The notes under the pieces were generated by a model, which saw only the letters and a program-made list of their open reading frames with translations, ran no database searches and was not told the DNA's origin. Below are positions 36,243 to 43,797 of a stretch of 64,000 nt of DNA, one piece after another; position 1 is the first letter of the stretch; every line of letters starts with the position of its first letter. The DNA lies in NCBI RefSeq assembly GCF_037151175.1, contig NZ_JBBCOR010000006.1, positions 62,001 through 126,000 on the forward strand, read 5' to 3'. This DNA is from Asaia sp003994335 (GTDB taxonomy: Bacteria > Pseudomonadota > Alphaproteobacteria > Acetobacterales > Acetobacteraceae). The position numbers were made by a program, and so were the translations under genes.

Positions 36243-37166
36243 ATGACGACCGCGCTTCTCTCACTTCCACTCTGGATGCAGTTCCTGGCAGGATTTGTCC
36301 TGCTGGGACTGGGGCTCATGTTCATCCTCATGCCGTTCTCGATTTTCGGCGTGAAGCCGAGGCTCGAGGAGGTCGAGCTGCAGCTCAATGAGGTGCGCGC
36401 CGAATTGCGGATCATCGCCATGCGTCTGGGCCAGAGTATTCCCGAGACAGGCCCTTCAGGTGAACCTGTCTATGCGCCCCCGCGGCGCAGCTCCGCGCCT
36501 ATCGAGAATCGCACGGCTGAGCCTGCTCGCGTGCCTGAAATCATGCCCTGGTCGACCGAGGCGAACCGTCAGGCCCCCCAGCGCCCCGTTCAGCCCCGCG
36601 ATGACGGTGCACGGGGCGATGCTCCGCCCCGCGAGGCGTTCCCCCAGCGTGACATGGTAGCAGAAGACCGGCGGGATCGTGCGCCAGAGCGGCCCTTGGA
36701 TCGAGCCCAGGAGCGTCAGACGCCGCCGCCCGAGGCGCGCGATGATTACAGCTATGCCGAATCCGGTGCGCAGGAGAATATCGAGCGTATTCTGCGTCCG
36801 ACCCATTTCGACCCCCCACCACCGCGCGAGGCCCCGCGTCCGCCCCGCCCGCCCGTAGGGCAGGAAGCGCGCAGCCCTAATCAGGCCGTGCCAGATGGCG
36901 ATGAGGCGTGGCGGCTCAAGGCGACCCGTCCTGAAGCTGCCCGTTCGGACATGTCGCGCCCTGACGCTTCCCGCTCCGATACCTCTCGCCCCGATACTTC
37001 TCGCCCTGACTATTCGCGACATGACGGGTATCGCGTGGAGGGACAGCGACAGGAAATGGCTCCCCGCAGCGCCGCGGCCGAGGCGGAGAGGTTGCGCCAG
37101 GCCGAGGAGGCCGGTGCGCGTCGTGTGCGTTCCGAGCCGACCCTGCGTTGGCCCCCCCGGCCCTGA
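36243..37166 (+). CDS. Pro/Arg/Asp-rich membrane-anchored protein, function unknown
   Basis: I do not recognise a family beyond the general shape. Residues 9-37 form a strong hydrophobic segment, 40-63 a short helical/coiled stretch (RLEEVELQLNEVRAELR), and 65-307 a disordered region rich in Pro, Arg, Glu and Asp. At about 230-265 the motif SRPD/SRSD/TSRPD repeats several times, the product of a short tandem DNA repeat around 36945-37020. The ATG at 36243 puts the membrane segment at the N-terminus. It may be a cell-envelope or divisome-associated scaffold, but that is a guess. Confidence 0.7.
   Translation: MTTALLSLPLWMQFLAGFVLLGLGLMFILMPFSIFGVKPRLEEVELQLNEVRAELRIIAMRLGQSIPETGPSGEPVYAPPRRSSAPIENRTAEPARVPEIMPWSTEANRQAPQRPVQPRDDGARGDAPPREAFPQRDMVAEDRRDRAPERPLDRAQERQTPPPEARDDYSYAESGAQENIERILRPTHFDPPPPREAPRPPRPPVGQEARSPNQAVPDGDEAWRLKATRPEAARSDMSRPDASRSDTSRPDTSRPDYSRHDGYRVEGQRQEMAPRSAAAEAERLRQAEEAGARRVRSEPTLRWPPRP
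36945..37025 (+). repeat. Short tandem repeat encoding S-R-(P/S)-D units
   Basis: Variations of a 12-15-base unit reading Ser-Arg-Pro/Ser-Asp-(Ala/Thr/Tyr) recur about six times inside the Pro/Arg-rich gene. The copies have diverged at the third codon positions. Such tracts vary in length between strains. Confidence 0.55.
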
Positions 37167-37659
37167 GGCCCACGCGGCGACATAATGCGCCGCTGTTCAA
37201 GCAAAGCGCACGCACCGTCCTTGTGGCGATAGTCGCCCCCCAAGGCCCATCTCAGTGGGCACGTTGCCTCCGAAGGGGGGGGGCATTCGCGATCCATTTC
37301 AATAGGTGAGCCTCTCTCCGGTCCGGGGTACCGCCGGGCGGGAGTGCGCCCTCGACGGGTCATGTTCCGTTCCGGGAGCTGGATGTCGAGCCATGCGCGA
37401 AGCTGACGAGCGGCCGATCAAGCCACGTCCAAGGCCGGATTAATGGTAAACGCAATGTGTTAATCGAGAAACATAATTTAATATATAGTAAATATACAAA
37501 AAGTCGATAGTCACTACCAACAAATTGCATCGTCATCTCGAATAGAGTATCCCAATTTGATTGCATACAAGAAATAAAGCTGGCGATTCTCGTTTATCGT
37601 CCCTTGGCACGATCGTGTATCCTGCACGGGTGAAGGTGAGGACAAGGAGTCACAACAAC
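37167..37659 (+). other. Intergenic region before the Tat-SDR gene
   Basis: No gene is supported here. The first 270 bases are GC-rich and featureless apart from a G-tract. From 37436 to 37520 the sequence turns strongly AT-rich (TTAATATATAGTAAATATAC), a sharp contrast with the surrounding GC-rich DNA and a likely promoter or regulator-binding zone for the SDR gene. An AAGGAG at 37644-37649 serves its start codon. Confidence 0.5.
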
Positions 37660-38706
37660 ATGACCCGTAGACATGATGAGGCCGCCCAGCGCGCCGCGAC
37701 CGAGGCTTCCCAGATACGCGACCGTCGATCCCTGCTGGCCGGCGGGGCCGCATTGTTGACAGCACTGCCTATAACGGCCGGTGCGGCCTCGTTGAAAGGG
37801 ACCACGCCTCAACCCGCTCCCGCATTCAGCGCGGGGAGCATCCATGCCGGACGTGGATCGCAATTGGCGGGACGCGTCGCGGTTGTCACGGGCGCCGCTC
37901 GAGGCATAGGTCGGGCGATCGCGGTGGAATATGCGGCTAATGGGGCCGATGTGGCCGTGATCGATATCGCAGGGCCCATCAGCTCCGTTGCTGACGCCGT
38001 GCCCGCAACGGGCGATGAACTGGAGGAGACGGCGCAGCAGATAAGGGCCTTTGGCCGCCGGACGATGGTGATCAAGGCGGATATCCGGCAGATCGCCCAG
38101 ATGCGTGCTGCGGCGGCGCAGGTTTCGCAAACTCTCGGACAGATCGATATCCTTGTCGCAAATGCCGCCATACAGGGCTGGAAAGCCATACTCGATATGG
38201 ATGACGCCGATTGGGATGATCAGATCGAGAATAATCTGAATGGAACCGCCCGAACCCTGCGGGCCTTCGTTCCACATATGATCAAGCGTCCCGGAGCCCG
38301 TGTACTGATCGTCTCGTCGATGCAGGGGCGTCATGGAACACGTAACGGATCGAGCTACTCGGCCTCCAAATGGGGCCTCATCGGGCTCATGAAATCCGCC
38401 GCCATGGAGTTCGCTCCGTATGGCATGACGGTCAATGCGGTGATCCCCGGCCTCGTCGGCACCGCGCTGACCCTGAATCCCCAGCGTCTGGCAGCAGTTG
38501 AGGAGCAGGCCCACCACTCGGTCAAGGGCCAGGTTTCACCGGCCAGAGCCTGGCGCGATCGCGCCCGGAGCGAGGTCGAACCGGTGGGATGGCTCCAACC
38601 GGAGGATATTTCTCCGATCGCCGTATTTCTGGCGTCAGAGGCTGCAGCCCTCACAACCGGTGCGGAATTCGAGGTCAATGGAGGGGATAGCGCTCTGATG
38701 ACCTGA
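37660..38706 (+). CDS. Tat-exported short-chain dehydrogenase/reductase (mycofactocin-family-like)
   Basis: The 348-residue protein has a twin-arginine signal (RDRRSLL at 20-26, hydrophobic to about 44), so a folded enzyme would be exported to the periplasm. The SDR core follows: cofactor loop TGAARGIG (77-84) and the triad Ser220, Tyr233, Lys237. A segment at about 101-130 (DIAGPISSVADAVPATGDE) resembles the insertion of mycofactocin-coupled SDRs, which hold NAD tightly. ATG 37660 follows AAGGAG; a longer frame to 37561 would hide the signal. The substrate is unknown, probably an alcohol or polyol. Confidence 0.88.
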   Translation: MTRRHDEAAQRAATEASQIRDRRSLLAGGAALLTALPITAGAASLKGTTPQPAPAFSAGSIHAGRGSQLAGRVAVVTGAARGIGRAIAVEYAANGADVAVIDIAGPISSVADAVPATGDELEETAQQIRAFGRRTMVIKADIRQIAQMRAAAAQVSQTLGQIDILVANAAIQGWKAILDMDDADWDDQIENNLNGTARTLRAFVPHMIKRPGARVLIVSSMQGRHGTRNGSSYSASKWGLIGLMKSAAMEFAPYGMTVNAVIPGLVGTALTLNPQRLAAVEEQAHHSVKGQVSPARAWRDRARSEVEPVGWLQPEDISPIAVFLASEAAALTTGAEFEVNGGDSALMT

Positions 38707-38843
38707 ATTCCGATCCGGTCATCAAGCCGTGCGGACATTGCCGGATCCGCCATGGCGTGTGTTCGGCGGGTCATTGCGCGCCGTTGCAAGTCAGACAGGG
38801 TAGCGTAGGGAGTGTGTGGGCCAGAGCTCCTCGCTCGTGGGGA

Positions 38844-39962
38844 TCAGCGTATCAGGACGAGATCGTCGCGATGAATCAGCTCGTCGCGCCCGCTATGGCC
38901 AAGGCAGCGCGTGATCTCTTCGGAACGATGACCGGCAATCCGGCGCGAGTCCTCGGCATCATAGGCGGTCAGGCCGCGACCGATTTCGTGACCGGCTGCG
39001 TCACGTATCACCACCAGATCGCCCTGTTTGAACGTGCCTTCGACCTCGCGAACGCCTGCGGGGAGCAGGGAGCCGCCATTGAGCAAGGCACGGGCTGCAC
39101 CTTGATCGATGATCAGACTGCCCTTCGTCTCAAGCGCGCTGGCAAGCCAGCGCTTGCGTGCCGAACCAGCATCCTCGCTGGCCAGAAACCAGCTGCAGCG
39201 TCCTCCATCGAGCAGGCGGCTGACCGGGTGCATCGAGAGCCCGGACGCAATGGCCATGCGCGCTCCTGCACGGGTGGCGATCTGCGCGGCCAGCAGCTTG
39301 GTGTGCATGCCGCCGGATGAATAGCCCGGTGGCGGAGCGCCTCCCATGGCCATGATCGATTCCGTGAGGGTCTCGATTTCGGGCAGATGCTCGGCCTTCG
39401 GGTCCAGCCTTGGATCGGCAGTGTAGAGCCCATCGATATCGGAGAGCAGGATCAGCGTATCCGCGCCGATCATTTGCGCCACGCGCGCGCCGAGGCGATC
39501 GTTATCGCCGAAGCGGATTTCGGTGGTGGCGATGGCGTCGTTTTCGTTGATGACCGGGACGCAACCCAGAGCGAGCAGGGTACGCAGAGTGGCGCGCGCA
39601 TTCAGATGTCGCTCGCGATCTTCCGTATCGCCCGGCGTGAGCAGCAATTGCCCCGCAGTCAGACCCTGAAGGGCCAGAGCGGCGCTCCAGGCCTGGGCGA
39701 GCTGGATTTGTCCGACACTGGCAGCGGCCTGTTTCTCCTCCAGGCGCAGCCTGCGCCCGACCAGCCCCAGCCGGGTGCGTGCCAGAGCAATGGCACCGGA
39801 GGAGACGACGACCACATCCGTGCCCTGGGCACGTAGTCGGGCAATATCCTCGCAGACCGTATTGAGCCAGTCATGGCGAAGCGCGGCGTTTTCGGCATCG
39901 ACCAGCAGGGCCGAGCCGATTTTGATGACGACGCAGCGCGCTTCGGCCAGACGGTTTGTCAC
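38844..39962 (-). CDS. proB: Glutamate 5-kinase ProB with PUA domain
   Basis: ProB phosphorylates glutamate, the first step of proline synthesis. The amino-acid kinase domain opens with VVIKIGSALL (11-20) and contains VVVSSGAIALAR, NENDAIATTEI with FGDNDRLGA, and LLSDIDGLYTADPR. A C-terminal PUA domain follows from about 278 (GSLIIDQGAARALLNGGSLLPAG). At 372 residues it is the full two-domain form. It overlaps obgE by 4 bases, the usual obgE-proB order in alphaproteobacteria. Confidence 0.96.
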   Translation of the reverse strand: MTNRLAEARCVVIKIGSALLVDAENAALRHDWLNTVCEDIARLRAQGTDVVVVSSGAIALARTRLGLVGRRLRLEEKQAAASVGQIQLAQAWSAALALQGLTAGQLLLTPGDTEDRERHLNARATLRTLLALGCVPVINENDAIATTEIRFGDNDRLGARVAQMIGADTLILLSDIDGLYTADPRLDPKAEHLPEIETLTESIMAMGGAPPPGYSSGGMHTKLLAAQIATRAGARMAIASGLSMHPVSRLLDGGRCSWFLASEDAGSARKRWLASALETKGSLIIDQGAARALLNGGSLLPAGVREVEGTFKQGDLVVIRDAAGHEIGRGLTAYDAEDSRRIAGHRSEEITRCLGHSGRDELIHRDDLVLIR

Positions 39963-40978
39963 GGGGTGTTCTCGCGTTCTTCCAGACGGTATTGGGTGAC
40001 GCGATCCTGCACGATACGCAGCAACTCGGCCAGCCCCTCATGAGTGGCTGCCGACAAGGTGAACACTTCGGCCCCTGAGGCCTTAGCCAGTGCTTTGGTC
40101 TTGGCCGTGATCTGGGTCTTGGTCAGGGCGTCGCATTTGTTGAGCACGATGATTTCCGGCTTCTCGGCCAGTGTCTCGTCATACGCCGCGAGCTCGCCGC
40201 GGATCATGCGATAGTTCTTGACCAGCTGGCTCTCTGTGCCATCCAGAAGATGGATCAGCATCGCGCAGCGCTCAACATGGCCGAGGAAGCGATCGCCCAG
40301 CCCGGCGCCCTCGCTGGCGCCCTCGATCAGCCCAGGGATGTCCGCGATGACGAATTCTTCCGTGGCCGAGAGACGCACGACGCCAAGCTGGGGGTGCAGC
40401 GTGGTAAAGGGATAATCGGCAATCTTGGGCTTGGCGCGCGAACACACCGAAAGCAGCGTGGATTTACCGGCATTGGGAAGACCTACGAGCCCGACATCGG
40501 CGATCAGTTTCAGGCGCAGCCACACCCAGCGTTCCTCACCCGGCCAGCCCTTGTCGGCGCGGCGCGGGGCACGGTTGGTGCTGGTCTTGTAATTGGCGTT
40601 CCCGAACCCGCCATCGCCGCCCTTGCAGAGCAGCACTTCCTTGCCGGGCTCATCGAGATCGGCCAGCATGGTCTCGCGATCATCGTCGAAAATCTGAGTG
40701 CCGATGGGCACATTGATGATCACGGTTTCGGCCTTGGCACCGGTGCGGTCGGAGCCTGCACCATTCCCGCCCTTGCGGGCACGGAAATGCTGAGTGTAGC
40801 GGAAATCGATCAGCGTGTTCAGGTTTGGGACAGCGCGGAAGACGACATCGCCACCGCGACCGCCATTGCCCCCATCGGGACCGCCGAACTCGACATATTT
40901 CTCGCGACGGAACGCAACAACACCATCCCCGCCATCGCCGGAACGCACATAGATCTTGGCCTGGTCGAGGAATTTCAT
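39959..40978 (-). CDS. obgE: Ribosome-associated GTPase Obg (CgtA)
   Basis: Obg is an essential GTPase in late 50S ribosome assembly and stress signalling. The glycine-rich Obg fold covers residues 1-158 (GGPDGGNGGRGGDV). The G domain has GLPNAGKST (166-174), DIPGLIEG (213-220) and the NKCD motif. The ATG at 40978 gives the standard start MKFLDQAKIYVRSGDGG and 339 residues; an upstream in-frame ATG at 41056 adds 26 residues across the terminator and is rejected. It lies downstream of rpmA. Confidence 0.97.
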   Translation of the reverse strand: MKFLDQAKIYVRSGDGGDGVVAFRREKYVEFGGPDGGNGGRGGDVVFRAVPNLNTLIDFRYTQHFRARKGGNGAGSDRTGAKAETVIINVPIGTQIFDDDRETMLADLDEPGKEVLLCKGGDGGFGNANYKTSTNRAPRRADKGWPGEERWVWLRLKLIADVGLVGLPNAGKSTLLSVCSRAKPKIADYPFTTLHPQLGVVRLSATEEFVIADIPGLIEGASEGAGLGDRFLGHVERCAMLIHLLDGTESQLVKNYRMIRGELAAYDETLAEKPEIIVLNKCDALTKTQITAKTKALAKASGAEVFTLSAATHEGLAELLRIVQDRVTQYRLEERENTP

Positions 40979-41011
40979 GGTCTGTCTCGTCTTCGTCCAA
41001 AAATAAACGGT

Positions 41012-41046
41012 CCAAACAAGAAAGGCCGGCCCATGCGGACCGGCCT
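41012..41046 (-). terminator. Intrinsic terminator after rpmA
   Basis: Read on the minus strand, AGGCCGG (41046-41040) pairs with CCGGCCT (41029-41023) over a 10-base loop and is followed by TTCTTGTTT. It separates rplU-rpmA from obgE. Some read-through is likely because obgE starts 35 bases on with no obvious promoter. Confidence 0.75.
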
Positions 41047-41073
41047 CTCCCGTCAACTGGTTGTGGCCAGTCT

Positions 41074-41340
41074 TTACTCTGCGGCTTCTGCCAGCGTCAC
41101 GGAAACGTGGACGCGGCCTTCGGCGCGGCGCGTGAACTTCACGGCGCCATCGGCGAGGGCGAACAGGGTGTGGTCACGACCGACGCCAACATTCGAGCCG
41201 GCCATCATCTTTGTGCCGCGCTGACGGACAATGATGTTGCCTGCAAGAACGGCTTCGCCGCCGAACTTCTTGACGCCGAGACGGCGGCCTGCACTGTCGC
41301 GTCCGTTACGGCTCGAACCGCCTGCCTTTTTTTGTGCCAT
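41074..41340 (-). CDS. rpmA: 50S ribosomal protein L27
   Basis: L27 sits at the peptidyl-transferase centre, and its flexible N-terminus reaches the P site. The 88-residue sequence begins MAQKKAGGSSRNGRDS, the conserved start, and contains GVKKFGGEAVLAGNIIVRQRGTK. It is directly downstream of rplU with a 28-base gap and before the terminator. Confidence 0.98.
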   Translation of the reverse strand: MAQKKAGGSSRNGRDSAGRRLGVKKFGGEAVLAGNIIVRQRGTKMMAGSNVGVGRDHTLFALADGAVKFTRRAEGRVHVSVTLAEAAE

Positions 41341-41368
41341 GGAGGTCTCTCCTTCTCTCTAGCGTCAG

Positions 41369-41683
41369 TTACGCTGCGTTGATCGCGTCGATGCGCAGGA
41401 CGGTCACGTGCTGGCGGTGACCATTCTTGCGGCGGCTGTTCTGCCGGCGACGCTTCTTGAAGATGATGACCGTGTCCAGGCGGTCCTGGGCGATCACGGT
41501 TGCCGTAACAGTGGCGCCAGCAACGAGCGGGGCGCCGATCTTGATGCCGGCGTCGGAACCAACGGCCAGAACGTCGGAGAAGGTGATGGTCGTGCCGGCT
41601 TCGGCTTCGAGCTTCTCAACCTTCAGCGTGGCCTGCGGGGCGACGCGATACTGCTTTCCGCCGGTGCGGATGACTGCGAACAT
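41369..41683 (-). CDS. rplU: 50S ribosomal protein L21
   Basis: L21 binds 23S rRNA. The 104-residue protein starts MFAVIRTGGKQYRV, the family signature, and ends with a basic RRRQNSRRKNGHRQ region. It is the first gene of rplU-rpmA. The roughly 290-base upstream region contains a GC hairpin (CTGGGGGAAAACCCCGG near 41730) in the likely leader, but no clear promoter could be assigned. Confidence 0.97.
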   Translation of the reverse strand: MFAVIRTGGKQYRVAPQATLKVEKLEAEAGTTITFSDVLAVGSDAGIKIGAPLVAGATVTATVIAQDRLDTVIIFKKRRRQNSRRKNGHRQHVTVLRIDAINAA

Positions 41684-41917
41684 GGTTTAACTCTCTATCA
41701 ATCCGATCTCTTGGCAATTTTGCCGGGGTTTTCCCCCAGTCGGCATTGCCCAGTCGCTTTTTATTATTGGCAGAAGGCGCAAGCGCTCCCGCGAGGGGGG
41801 CTCACTACAAGAGCGGGGGCCGGTCCGTCAATGATTATCGAGCCGGGCCGGAGGGAAAATCGCGGCCATGCGTCCCTGGCAAATCGGGGCAGGGTGAAAG
41901 AATCGTTTCATCCCCTC

Positions 41918-41946
41918 TTGCAAGGGGCATGATCTGCCCCCTATAA
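41918..41946 (+). promoter_or_regulatory. Candidate tRNA-Ser promoter
   Basis: TTGCAA (41918-41923) and CTATAA (41941-41946) are separated by 17 bases and lie 28 bases before the mature tRNA 5' end. This is a good fit for a stable-RNA promoter. Confidence 0.6.
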
Positions 41947-41974
41947 GCCGCCCACGACCGGGTGATCCTGTTAC

Positions 41975-42081
<107 letters not shown>

Positions 42082-42302
42082 CCTTCGGATCAGCCGGTCG
42101 CTTTCCCTGATATAATGCGGTGAAATCCTCTGTTTCTGATGAAGCAGAACGTGCGCCCCTTTTCCTGTGAGCAGGTTGTTTTGCGCCTCTTAGTCCGGAC
42201 GCCCCGCACGCTGAGCCTTTCATTTCTTTCTGACGTTGCTCTGGAAAATGCCCTGAGGAAAAGGGTAGAGGCTTCGTTACCCATTGAGAAAAAGGAATGC
42301 GA

Positions 42303-42319
42303 ACCGGTTGATAACCGGT
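42303..42319. repeat. Inverted repeat ACCGGTT-N3-AACCGGT before yjdM
   Basis: A perfect 7-base inverted repeat with a 3-base centre lies 33 bases before the yjdM GTG. It could be an operator or a leader hairpin. A TATAAT at 42111-42116 is a good -10 with no matching -35. Confidence 0.35.
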
Positions 42320-42351
42320 GCTCGCGCCAAGGAAGACAGGACGACAAGATC

Positions 42352-42696
42352 GTGAAAAGCGATATCTGCCCGCAATGCGGCTGTGAGCATATCTATCAGG
42401 ACGGCGGGCTTTGGGTCTGCCCCGAATGCGCGCTCGAATGGAGCATTGCCGAGGGTATGCCTGCCCAGGCTGATGACTCGGTCATTCGCGATGCGAATGG
42501 GAATCCCCTTGCGGATGGGGACACCGTGACCATTATCAAGGATCTGAAGATCAAGGGGTCGTCTTCCGTTATCAAGGGGGGCACCAAGATCAAGGGTGTG
42601 CGTCTTACTGACGGGCATGACGGTCATAATCTCTCCTGCAAGGTGCCCGGCATCGGTGCCATGAATCTCAAATCGGAATTCGTCAGAAAGGCCTAG
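42352..42696 (+). CDS. yjdM: PhnA/YjdM-family zinc-ribbon protein
   Basis: The 114-residue protein has an N-terminal zinc ribbon (Cys6, Cys9, Cys23, Cys26 in CPQC and CPEC) and the PhnA-type C-terminal SH3-like core (DGDTVTIIKDLKIKGSS, VIKGGTKIKGVRL). The family was once linked to phosphonate use by name, but its biochemical role is not established. The GTG at 42352 gives the family start KSDICPQCG; AGGA upstream supports it. An in-frame ATG at 42139 would add 71 unrelated residues. It stands alone between the tRNA and the esterase. Confidence 0.85.
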   Translation: MKSDICPQCGCEHIYQDGGLWVCPECALEWSIAEGMPAQADDSVIRDANGNPLADGDTVTIIKDLKIKGSSSVIKGGTKIKGVRLTDGHDGHNLSCKVPGIGAMNLKSEFVRKA

Positions 42697-42726
42697 GGCC
42701 TGACGGCACGCGAAGGAGCCAGCCTC

Positions 42727-43689
42727 ATGTCGAGCGAAAGGTTTGTGGCGAGGCGCATCGATCGTCGGAGAATGCTGGCTTCGACCCTGTTTGGCTCGGT
42801 CGCGACTTTAGCGGGCTGTCACGGACCCTCCCGCCCGAAAGCGCCCGAACAGGTCGCGCTCTGGCCTGATGCACCGCCAGGCGGCGGAGGGCCGAAGGGC
42901 GTCGAACAGGCTACCAAGACGGGAGCGCTCTATAATGTCGCGGAGCCACGCCTGGAAATCTTCCGGCCCGAACGCCCCAATGGCAGTGCCGTTCTTGTGG
43001 CGGCGGGTGGAGGCTATCAGCGTATCGGCATGCAGCGAGAGGCTTATCCGGCGGCGCGCTGGCTGACGGCACGCGGCATTACGGCCTTCGTGCTGGTCTA
43101 TCGCCTTCCGAGTGAGGGATGGAGCGAGGGTCCTCTTGCTCCGCTTCAGGATGCCCGTCGCGCCCTTGCGCTGATTGGGCAACGCGCCCGCTCGGAAGGA
43201 ATCGATCCTGCGCGCGTTACCCTGCTCGGATTTTCCGCCGGGGGACATTTGATGGGTATGACCGCGACCCACTGGCAGGGAGCCGGTCCGCTGGCATCGC
43301 TTGCTCTGGGCGCTCCGGCTGTGCGCCCCGCAGGAGCTGCCCTGATCTATCCGGTCATCACGCTTGAAAAGCCCTATGACCATACTGCGACGCATCGCGA
43401 TTTGGTGGGCACAGATCCGGATCCGGCACTGGCCCGGCTCTGGTCCGTCCAGAGCCATGTGGCCCCAGGCTACCCCCCTGTCTTTCTGACGCATGCCAAT
43501 AACGATCGCATCGCCAACCCGTATAATGCGGCGTTGATGGCCGAGACCTGCGAGGCGATCGGCACGTCTGTGGCCTATCACCGTCTCTCCTCTGGCGGGC
43601 ATGGTTTCGGTATGGGCGAGCCCGATCGCGTTACGGCTGAATGGCCCTTATGGTATCATGACTGGCTGGCTGCACGCGGCATGATCTGA
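42727..43689 (+). CDS. Tat-type lipoprotein alpha/beta-hydrolase (esterase)
   Basis: The N-terminus has a twin-arginine motif (RRRM, 13-16) followed by a hydrophobic run ending in a lipobox LAGC with Cys31, so it is likely a Tat-exported lipoprotein. The hydrolase part has an AAGGGYQRI oxyanion region, nucleophile GFSAGG (168-173, Ser170), and a C-terminal GGHGFG with the catalytic His. It resembles the xylan acetyl esterase/BD-FAE group by layout. 320 residues. It starts 30 bases after yjdM and may share its transcript. Confidence 0.8.
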   Translation: MSSERFVARRIDRRRMLASTLFGSVATLAGCHGPSRPKAPEQVALWPDAPPGGGGPKGVEQATKTGALYNVAEPRLEIFRPERPNGSAVLVAAGGGYQRIGMQREAYPAARWLTARGITAFVLVYRLPSEGWSEGPLAPLQDARRALALIGQRARSEGIDPARVTLLGFSAGGHLMGMTATHWQGAGPLASLALGAPAVRPAGAALIYPVITLEKPYDHTATHRDLVGTDPDPALARLWSVQSHVAPGYPPVFLTHANNDRIANPYNAALMAETCEAIGTSVAYHRLSSGGHGFGMGEPDRVTAEWPLWYHDWLAARGMI

Positions 43690-43797
43690 ACGCAGAACAG
43701 CCCATTCTTCCTCACCGATCGACAGGGCTTGTCCAGAGCCTGCGATGGGGAAGGTCGAGCGTGCCCCGGGCGCGCCGGTTGAGGGCAGCGAGAGAAA

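Noticed and set aside
37602..37620. Possible sigma-54 promoter (TTGGCACG) before the Tat-SDR
   Set aside because: The -24 half matches but the -12 half reads TGTA instead of TTGC at the required spacing, so it does not fit.
41684..41974. Riboswitch or protein-binding leader before rplU
   Set aside because: Only a short GC hairpin is visible. It is too simple to call a named leader class by eye.
42139..42351. N-terminal extension of YjdM from an upstream ATG
   Set aside because: The 71 extra residues have no family similarity. The GTG at 42352 gives the exact zinc-ribbon start.
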